A stretch of DNA of 64,000 nt from NCBI RefSeq assembly GCF_017874035.1, contig NZ_JAGGKV010000009.1:124001-188000 (forward strand), written 5' to 3'. Source of the stretch: Paenibacillus aceris. GTDB lineage: Bacteria; Bacillota; Bacilli; Paenibacillales; NBRC-103111. The notes under the pieces are model-generated. The model was not told the DNA's origin, searched no databases, and saw only the letters and a program-made list of their open reading frames with translations. Shown piece by piece: positions 16,869-24,600 of this stretch (the first letter of the stretch is position 1; each line of letters starts with the position of its first letter). The position numbers were made by a program, and so were the translations under genes.

Positions 16869-18485
16869 TTGTCAATATTCAAAAAAGTTGTGGTTCAAGC
16901 CACTGCACTTTTCGTATTGGTCTCGACTGGAAGCGTTTATGCCTATGACGTTTCTTTTAAGCCTTTTACGGATGTATCCAATCAAGATTGGTTTCAAAAT
17001 GAGGTCTATTCGCTTTCCGCGATCGGTATTATTGACGGATACCCGGATCTTACTTATAAGCCGGATGGTATACTGACACGGGAAGCGTTCATCAAATTGT
17101 TGATGACGGCGAAACAACAAGAAGTTGCTTCATCCACCATTGTAGCGGGAGCTCCTGCGGATATCGAACAGGGACGGTGGTCATATCCTTACGTAGCCGC
17201 CGCTTTTGAGCGGAAATGGATCGATTTTATGCTGGATTCCGAGCACAAGCTCCATCCGGAAACTGCGATAACGAGAGAAGAGGTGGCAAGCGTTGTCGGC
17301 AAAGCCTTACTCGATTCTCAAACAGCCGAGGCTCGCGACCGTTGGATGGCTCAAGGCTGGAAAGCGGAGAAAGAGAAGAGAAGCTTTGTGGACAGGGAAG
17401 CCATGAAGGAGAACTTTGGGCCATATGCCTACTATGCTGTTAATCAAGGGATCATGGAAGGTGATCAAACGGGTTTTCACCCTCAGCAATCACTAACCCG
17501 TAAAGAGGCAGCTGCCATCATTTACCGTCTAATTAATAAAGAAGTCGCTGCGCGGGAGCTGGAGAAAGTAGGCTTTTACGCCATTCGTTCCTATACAGCG
17601 ATACAACGGTTGCCGCTATTGAATCAAGTAACTCTTGGATGGTCGCATCTGGAATACTCGGCGACAGGGACTGCTAAACTGGAGACAGCTTCGACGGAAT
17701 ATCGCATTCCAACCGGATGGGAAGAGGTTGTTCAATCAGCAAATACAGCCAAGATCAACAAAGATTTGATGGTTTATTACGGGGAGAAGAATCTGAAGGA
17801 TTTCTTGAAGGACGAACCCGCTCAGAAAGCATTTATCCAATCTTTAAAAGCTGTCGTTACCGATTCCAAATATGGTTTCACAGGGGTGACGATGGATTTC
17901 GAGGGACTCATGGACGAAGCTAGCGCACCTGACTATATCCTATTTCTTAAAGCCTTGAAAGCCGCACTTCCTACGTACCCGCTATCTGTTGCTGTCCAGC
18001 CGGAATATTATTATAAAGGGTATGATCTGAAAGAAATCAGCGCTTTAGCGGACACGGTTATTCTAATGGCGTATGATTTTACTCATCTTGACAGTAAACT
18101 TCCGTCTGCGCCGCTGCCACTCGTAAACGATGCCGTGAAACGAACCCTTGCCTCCGTTCCAAAAGAAAAGCTCGTGCTTGGAGTATCCAAACAGGCTAAT
18201 CAATGGATAACTGCAAACGGCCAATCCGAATTAATGAATCCGGAGATTGAGGCCGTCGAGAAGAGGCTAATGGCGCCGGGAGTCAATCAGTCTGTTAGCC
18301 TGCCGTTTTTTCTGCGAGAGATTACTTTTCAAGATGACCGTGGCAGCCACGAAGTGTACTATGAAGACACGACAAGTATAGAGAAGAAATTATGGCTTGC
18401 GAAGTTTTATGGACTGAAAGGCATTTCCTTGTGGTACATGGGCAACTATACCGATTCTGATTGGGCATTATTTCAAGAAAAATAA
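16869..18485 (+). CDS. SLH-domain surface-anchored glycoside hydrolase family 18-like protein
   Basis: 538 residues from a TTG start with AGAGGGGAGAG eight bases upstream; the frame extends further up to 16809, but the signal peptide begins at this TTG. A signal peptide ends near SVYAYD. Three SLH repeats follow (about 30-75, 95-140, 170-220) that bind the pyruvylated cell-wall polymer. The C-terminal half (about 240-535) is a GH18 TIM barrel: GFTGVTMDFEGL corresponds to DxxDxDxE with the acid Glu near residue 345, as in YdhD/SleL-type enzymes, and LMAYDF is the later GH18 strand. Probably hydrolyses peptidoglycan or chitin-like polymers at the cell surface. A perfect terminator follows. Confidence 0.87.
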   Translation: MSIFKKVVVQATALFVLVSTGSVYAYDVSFKPFTDVSNQDWFQNEVYSLSAIGIIDGYPDLTYKPDGILTREAFIKLLMTAKQQEVASSTIVAGAPADIEQGRWSYPYVAAAFERKWIDFMLDSEHKLHPETAITREEVASVVGKALLDSQTAEARDRWMAQGWKAEKEKRSFVDREAMKENFGPYAYYAVNQGIMEGDQTGFHPQQSLTRKEAAAIIYRLINKEVAARELEKVGFYAIRSYTAIQRLPLLNQVTLGWSHLEYSATGTAKLETASTEYRIPTGWEEVVQSANTAKINKDLMVYYGEKNLKDFLKDEPAQKAFIQSLKAVVTDSKYGFTGVTMDFEGLMDEASAPDYILFLKALKAALPTYPLSVAVQPEYYYKGYDLKEISALADTVILMAYDFTHLDSKLPSAPLPLVNDAVKRTLASVPKEKLVLGVSKQANQWITANGQSELMNPEIEAVEKRLMAPGVNQSVSLPFFLREITFQDDRGSHEVYYEDTTSIEKKLWLAKFYGLKGISLWYMGNYTDSDWALFQEK

Positions 18486-18491
18486 TTGTGC

Positions 18492-18528
18492 AAAGACTGT
18501 CGTATCCATTGGGTCGACAGTCTTTATT
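18492..18528 (+). terminator. Rho-independent terminator
   Basis: AAAGACTGTCG and CGACAGTCTTT form a perfect 11-bp stem followed by T-rich sequence, right after the GH18-like gene. Confidence 0.9.
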
Positions 18529-18538
18529 TAATGAATGA

Positions 18539-18694
18539 GCCAGAGAACCTAAAAAAAACCCGAGTACCCCTAAAGGAACCCTATATGAGGTTGGCGCGGA
18601 TTCGTATACGATAAAAGCAGAAAAAGTTGGAAGCGGTTACAACATTGTGCATGCCGACATTTATGATACTGATGACCGACGATTTCCGGGTTAA
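18539..18694 (+). pseudogene. Open frame without a start, possible 3' remnant of an older gene
   Basis: A 51-codon frame between stops ends in ADSYTIKAEKVGSGYNIVHA and DIYDTDDRRFPG, which reads like natural protein (a beta-rich tail). It has no start codon with a ribosome-binding site. I do not recognise the family. It may be the end of a deleted gene in front of the solute-binding protein. Confidence 0.25.
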
Positions 18695-18696
18695 AC

Positions 18697-18710
18697 AGAA
18701 AGCGCTTTAC
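18697..18710. promoter_or_regulatory. cre-like (CcpA) operator candidate
   Basis: AGAAAGCGCTTTAC contains the core palindrome AAAGCGCTTT and differs from the TGNNARCG-type catabolite-response element at two conserved positions. It lies about 40 bases before the solute-binding lipoprotein gene. Confidence 0.4.
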
Positions 18711-18751
18711 GCTTTCGTTAAATCATAACATGTAAAGGAATGAGGGGTACG

Positions 18752-20332
18752 ATGAGAAGGTCGAAATGGATGGCATGTACGATGGCTTCCCTACTAACCG
18801 TTGGATTGATTGGCTGCTCGAGTACGGACAACACGACGCCGGCAGTGTCAACGACAGCGCCTAAAGCGGAGAACGCAACAACACCGAATGTACCGAAAGG
18901 ACCAACGAAGTTTAGCATTTCCCTGCGAACGCTCAATTTTGATTATGTCGAAAAGGCAGCCAATCTGAATGAGGACAAATGGGTAAAAGAGTTAGAGAAG
19001 AAAACCAATACAGACCTTGATATTCGCCTTGTTCCTCATGCAGATTTCGAGAAAAAGATGGTACAAATGTTTGCGACCGGCGACATCCCGGATGTCGTGC
19101 AAGCTGGAGCAAGCACAAGCGGCAAAGAGCTGGCAGGCTCTGTGCAAGCGGGCGTTTTCCTGGAGCTGAATGATCTGATCAAGCAGTATGCGCCAAACCT
19201 GTTGAAAACGATTCCGCAAGCGGCATGGGATGAAGTTACGCTGAACGGGAAAATTTACGCAATTCCGGAGTATATTTCTCAGCCTTCCCGCCGGGCAACT
19301 TGGGTGCGTGAAGATTTGATGCAAAAGGCCGGCATTACGAAGGATCCAAAAACTGTGGATGAATACATGGATATGCTGCGCGCCTTTAAGAAAATAGGTG
19401 TTGAGCATCCGTTTATGGGCCGACAGGATTTTAAATATGCGGATATTTTCTTTGGCGCTTATGATGTATATCCGTACCTCAGCCAATTTGAAGTCGTTGA
19501 CGGAAAGGTACAGCCGAAGTTTTTTGATTCGGAAAATATGCAAAAGGCGCTGCAAACGTACAAAACGATGTTTGATGAAGGCTTGATCAACAAAGAATTC
19601 GCGACGATCAACCCGACGAACTTTAAAAATATTATTTTGTCAGGTAAAGCCGGCATGTGGGAAATGAATGCGCAGGAACTGCTGCAGTGGCAAACGCAAT
19701 TAAAGCAGGCCGTCCCCGACGCGAAGATCAAAATCATTCCATCTCCGGTAGGCACAGACGGCAAAGGTGGCGGGTACTTGTACTCTTCGGGAGCCCGTTC
19801 GTACTTGATTAATGCGAAGACAGCCAAAGATAAAATTCCTGGCATTCTAAAGTTTTTCGAGTGGCAAGCGTCAGAGGAAGCGGACAAATGGTTTGATTTG
19901 ACACTGCCGACAGAGCCGAAAACGGATGCTGAGGTTTCCGAACAGCGTTATTTGAGCGGATTCCTTCACTTGGTCAAAGACGACGCGTTCCGCAAACAAA
20001 TTTTGAACACAACGCAGGATGGCAAGGATTTGCTCAAAACGTTTGAAACGATTTTACCGAATGAAGGACGCGGTGGCTTAGAGTTCGATCCGATTTTGGA
20101 AGCGATGCAGAAAAACCCGGACATAGCGCCATTATCCGATACGGCTCCGGCGGTTCTGCTCTCGCACATGGTTAAAATGGTGTATGGCAAAGAGCCGATC
20201 TCGGATTGGCCGAAGGTGATTGAAGAGTGGAAGTCCAAGGGAGGAAACGACGCATTGAAGGCTGCGAATGATCTGTATCAGAAGAAAAGCGGCTTTAAGC
20301 TCAGAGGACCAGAAGCTCAGAAGTGGAAATAA
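18752..20332 (+). CDS. ABC transporter extracellular solute-binding lipoprotein (orphan)
   Basis: 526 residues. A lipoprotein signal peptide ends in LIGCSS, and a Thr/Ala-rich linker leads into a type 2 (family 1) extracellular solute-binding fold (LEKKTNTDLDIRLVPHADFE, then MFATGDIPDVVQAG). The length of about 520 residues and overall layout resemble the LipO/YtcQ oligosaccharide-binding proteins common in Paenibacillus. No permease or ATPase gene is adjacent, so it must work with a transporter encoded elsewhere or act in sensing. The ATG at 18752 follows GAGGGG; ATG 18740 has its Shine-Dalgarno too close. A cre-like site lies upstream, which suggests carbon regulation. Confidence 0.88.
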   Translation: MRRSKWMACTMASLLTVGLIGCSSTDNTTPAVSTTAPKAENATTPNVPKGPTKFSISLRTLNFDYVEKAANLNEDKWVKELEKKTNTDLDIRLVPHADFEKKMVQMFATGDIPDVVQAGASTSGKELAGSVQAGVFLELNDLIKQYAPNLLKTIPQAAWDEVTLNGKIYAIPEYISQPSRRATWVREDLMQKAGITKDPKTVDEYMDMLRAFKKIGVEHPFMGRQDFKYADIFFGAYDVYPYLSQFEVVDGKVQPKFFDSENMQKALQTYKTMFDEGLINKEFATINPTNFKNIILSGKAGMWEMNAQELLQWQTQLKQAVPDAKIKIIPSPVGTDGKGGGYLYSSGARSYLINAKTAKDKIPGILKFFEWQASEEADKWFDLTLPTEPKTDAEVSEQRYLSGFLHLVKDDAFRKQILNTTQDGKDLLKTFETILPNEGRGGLEFDPILEAMQKNPDIAPLSDTAPAVLLSHMVKMVYGKEPISDWPKVIEEWKSKGGNDALKAANDLYQKKSGFKLRGPEAQKWK

Positions 20333-20337
20333 GTTTG

Positions 20338-20389
20338 AAAGAGGCTGTACCAGAGGTCTGAAAAGACTTCTCTGGCACAGCCTCTTTTT
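20338..20389. terminator. Convergent terminator
   Basis: AAAGAGGCTGT-CCAGAGG pairs with CTCTGG-ACAGCCTCTTT, with a T-run on the plus strand and an A-run before the stem that can serve the minus strand. It lies between two convergent genes. Confidence 0.88.
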
Positions 20390-20391
20390 GT

Positions 20392-21261
20392 CTATGCGGT
20401 CCAGTGAGGCGGTCGGCTGAGCGTCAACGGCAGCTGGGTGCTAGCATCTCCCTTGGCTGCATTGATCTGAAACTGCGTGAGGAAGAGGCTTCCCGTGAGA
20501 TCAGCCCCACTGAGATTGGCATCCCGGAAGTCGGCGCCAATGAGATCGGCTGATCCCAGATTGGCCTCGCTAAGGTCCGCAGCGATCAGGTAAGCCCCCC
20601 GCAAATAAGCGCCTCGGAGATCGGCGCCTTTAAGACGGGCCCCGACCAGATCGGCTCCCCGGTCGTAGCTCTTTTGGCGTCCCCTCGAGCCTTTCTGCTG
20701 TCGATGAACGCCAGCCCGCACGAGCTCGCTCGTCTGCAAGAGCAGGACATTTACTTCGGCGCGGTGCGCTGCGATGTCTAGTTCCAGGAGCGCTTCGGGA
20801 CTTAAAGCGGTTAAACGATCCGTTTCATCGCGTGCTGAGCGGAGTGCTGCATGCAGCGAACGTGTCTGTTCCAGCTCCAGAGCCTCTGTCAAATACCAGA
20901 GCAGTTCATGAAGCTGACGCATGATCGGGAACACCTCAAACATTTGCTTCGCGGTGTGCGGAGCTTGCACCCAATCTTGTCCCCTATAAGTGACTTGCGC
21001 AACCTGCTGTCCGGCTCCGAAACAATCGTATACGGTGCATCCGCGAAAGCCGGTCTCCCGCAGATTTTGATGCACGCCGCAGCGAAAGTCTCCTAGCAAG
21101 TTGTGACAGGGATGGCTGGCAGCCTTGTCGATTGCAAAGTCGATCGAAGCGGCGAACGGCAGTGCGACACAGCATAGGCCGAAGCAGCTTTCACAATCAG
21201 CCCGCAGACGGTGATTGATCCTGTCGGGGACAGGTTCGGTGTAATCCTGTTGCTCAGACAA
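20392..21261 (-). CDS. Pentapeptide-repeat protein with Cys-rich N-terminal domain
   Basis: 289 residues from a TTG start behind TAAGGAGG. The first 85 residues hold a dense cysteine set, CESCFGLCC then FRCGV, GCTVYDC, reminiscent of YkgJ-type CxxCxxCC metal clusters. A helical middle follows. Around residues 205-260 there are about eleven A-(D/N)-L-x-x pentapeptides (ADLVG, ADLRG, ADLSE, ANLGS, ADLIG and others) that fold as a right-handed quadrilateral helix. Some pentapeptide proteins protect DNA gyrase, but the function here is unknown. The combination of a Cys cluster and a repeat helix is the notable point. Confidence 0.82.
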   Translation of the reverse strand: MSEQQDYTEPVPDRINHRLRADCESCFGLCCVALPFAASIDFAIDKAASHPCHNLLGDFRCGVHQNLRETGFRGCTVYDCFGAGQQVAQVTYRGQDWVQAPHTAKQMFEVFPIMRQLHELLWYLTEALELEQTRSLHAALRSARDETDRLTALSPEALLELDIAAHRAEVNVLLLQTSELVRAGVHRQQKGSRGRQKSYDRGADLVGARLKGADLRGAYLRGAYLIAADLSEANLGSADLIGADFRDANLSGADLTGSLFLTQFQINAAKGDASTQLPLTLSRPPHWTA

Positions 21262-21651
21262 TGGATGTCCTCCTTAAGCAAGGTGTGAAGTAACTATGTT
21301 ATTCATGTTATCTAAAATATATAATTCAGGTTCCTTTTCGTCAACCGTACAAAATCGTTATAACTAAACTTGCTTCAAGGATCGTAGAGTCGCTGCTTTG
21401 AGCGATTTTTTTTGTTTATTTGGACGAAAAATCAATGAATTTACAGATTTTGAGCATCGATTGATTTTATTATCAATGCTATTGGAGGTTTTGTTTATAG
21501 GCAAGCTAACCTTCTGTAAGCCATAATGAAGCGTGATGGTTGGCTATTATTTCCATTTTGTGCGATGTCGAGCAGAGCAGGAGGTGTGTAATCGCCGCAT
21601 TTTTGAAAACGTTAACAAAATCTTGTCTATTCGAAACGGAGGATAACAAGC
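21262..21651. other. Intergenic leader region between divergent genes
   Basis: This 390-base gap holds the start regions of the pentapeptide gene (minus) and the SLH beta-helix gene (plus). The only structure seen is a weak TCGCT/AGCGA hairpin with a T-run at 21390-21413. No gene and no clear promoter were recognised. Confidence 0.5.
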
Positions 21652-24600
21652 ATGAAGAAAAAGGCTCTAAGCTTGATAATGGCATTAAGTTTGACCGCTG
21701 GTTCTTTGCTGATTGTTCCTGGCGGGAGCAGGGCGGCAAGTTCGTCTGGAACGCAGATTTCACCCCTTCAGGATGTCACGGTGTACTCGAATGGCTATTA
21801 CCTGAATCCCAAAATCGCAGCTGCTGCTGATACGGGTAACTATCATAAGCACGCTGATGACGGAGGAGAGGAGGATATGATGCGTGTTGGCATGCAGCAA
21901 GACGGTTCATCGGCGTATACGTACGTAAAGTATGATATTGCCAGTCTGCCTGCTGCCAGTTCGGACATGGAAGTTGCACTTGCATTCAAAGCCTTTTCAG
22001 CAGTGCCGATGCAAGTTAGTGTATATGGCCTTCATCCTTTGCAAACCGCTGCCGATTGGTCGGAATCAATCATGACTTGGAAGAGCAAGTTCCTAAGTTT
22101 AACGGATTCTATTGATACCATTGCCATTACAAGTACTCCAATGGTGTATCAGTTTAATCTTACTGATTATATAAAGGAGATTAAAAGCGCTGGCAAGTCG
22201 GTGGTTGGGCTTATGATTAAGGCGGAGACCCCAGGTGCTATAGAACTTAGAGGACATGAGACGGCGGACAGCGCATCGGCGGACCTTATTCCGACTCTGG
22301 TTGTGAATGAGCAAAGCACGAATCTTCACGCACCGCATTCGTATACAGCTCCGATTATGTTCGAATATGGCAGAAATATGCCGCCACTGCACGATACGCT
22401 TGTGTACAACCCGGCAACTACGAACAACAAAGATGCAGACAAAAACTACCACAGCACCAACAATACGGCCTCCATTGCCGATGGTATGACCGTGGAATTC
22501 AATAAGTCCTATGGGTATTATAAATTTGATATTTCTAATCTCCCAGATGCTGATCATATTGGAAAAACGCTTTTTTCCGTGTGGGGACGAGACACCTCGA
22601 AGGCTACTACTGCTACAGCGACTAATTATATCCAAATTTACGGAGCAGAAAACGCGGGAAGCTGGACAGAAACGAGTTTGACTTGGCATAACAAGCCTGA
22701 GATAGGGGCTGCTCCAATCGCCGAAGTACTGTACAAAACTGCAAATGATTATCAAGATGCTGACATTACCGATTACGTGAAACAGCAGAAGCTTAAAGGT
22801 GAAAAGACGATTACGCTGGTGATGACTGCCAAAAGCAACAGCGGCCTTTTTTATCATCGTGGCAAGGATACAACGGCTTCGGGACAAATGCCGCCGAGAC
22901 TCATTGTTTCGGATCCGGCGGATGCGCCTGAGGATATGAAACTGGGAGCAGATGGAAGAAGTCGTCTCTATCCGGCAGATTGGTATCCGGGATTTAAAGA
23001 CAGCAAGGGCCGTTTCTTGCACGATTTTTCATTTGCCGGCTATCGCTTGGGAGAATCGTCCATACCAGTTACGAATGCGGCAACGGGCATTGATGTGACC
23101 AAAGCGCCGTATGGCGCAGATGCAACGGGGCAAAGTGACTCAACTCAAGCGATTCAAAGTGCTATCATTGACGCTGCGTCAAAAGGTGGTGGTGTGGTCT
23201 ACCTCCCTGAAGGTACCTATCAAGTCAATCCGCCAACGGGGAAAGATTTCTCACTAAACATTCCGGACAGCCATATCGTGCTAAAAGGCGCGGGAATGAA
23301 TAAGACGTTCATTTATAACGCGACCGAAAATATGAAGTCTAAAGATATTATCCGAGTCGGAGACGGCGACTGGAAGAAGACGAATGTCTCGACGAAGCTG
23401 AGTAAATCGGTTGCTGAGCCCAGCGTATTAATTCCGGTCGAAGACACAGGCGGTTTCGCTGTTCATGACTATGTATTGATTACTTTTGATACAACAATGG
23501 ATTTTCTTAATGAACTTGGTATGCAAAACAAATGGTCTTCTCGCCTTGGCAAAGTAGAGCAGTTGTTTTACAGGCAGATTGTCGGAATAGATCACGTGAA
23601 TCGGACGATCACAGTAGATATTCCAACTCGCTATGCGCTTAAACAAAGGGATAACATTACAATTACGAAAACGGAGGATCCGATTACCGAGGTGGGTATC
23701 GAAGATTTCTCCATAGCCAATGTCCAAAATCATAACGGCGGTCTGGGGGAGGACGATTACAAGGTTGTCGGTACAGCCGGCTATGAAGCTGATAACGCTA
23801 AGGTGATCAATATGATCGCGGTTGCAAACAGTTGGGTGCGAAATGTAAGCACTTATAAACCTGTTAGCAATTTGACCTATCATATTTTGTCCAAAGGAAT
23901 TATTTTGGATCGCACGAAGAATGTAACGGTCGAAAACGTCACCATGCAGTATCCGCAATACAGGGGAGCAAACGGAAACGGGTACTTGTATCAATTTATC
24001 GGCAACGACAATTTAATTACGGACAGTAAAGCGATTGCAGCGCGTCATAGCTTCACCTATGCGAATTTCTCCGCTAACGGAAATGTCCTGCATAACATCT
24101 ATTCGGAGAATTCCTCACTGATGACCGATTTTCATATGTACCTCAGCATGGCGAATCTCATTGATAATATGACGTTGAACGGGGATGGTATTTCTGCGAT
24201 TACGAGGGATTACGGATCTTCCGCAACGAATAGGCATGGTGTCGTAACAACGGAAAGTGTGTTCTGGAACACGACCGGACAGGCCGCACATAGCAGCAAA
24301 AACGGGATTATTATAGAGTCGGAGCAATTTGGCAACGGTTATATTATTGGAACCAAAGGGGCAGTAACCGGAGTAAATGTGAATATCGTGGGCTCCATTT
24401 CGGATACGAACACGAAGCCGTTCGACATGGCGGAAGGCGTAGGCGAGGGAACGAAACTTGTCCCACAAAGCCTTTATGCCGATCAATTCACGCGAAGAAC
24501 AGCTGGCAAGGAACTGGCTTTGCAATCGCTGTTAGTAGGCGGCGAGGCGATAGGCGGGATGCAATTCTTAAAAACAAAGTATACCTACGTACTTCCTTTC

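Noticed and set aside
21390..21413. Terminator or attenuator upstream of the giant SLH gene
   Set aside because: The 5-bp stem is too weak and no gene on the plus strand ends before it.
22099..23022. Long minus-strand open frame opposite the giant SLH gene
   Set aside because: It lies fully opposite a gene with clear domains and signal peptide and shows no family motif; it is a shadow of the coding strand.
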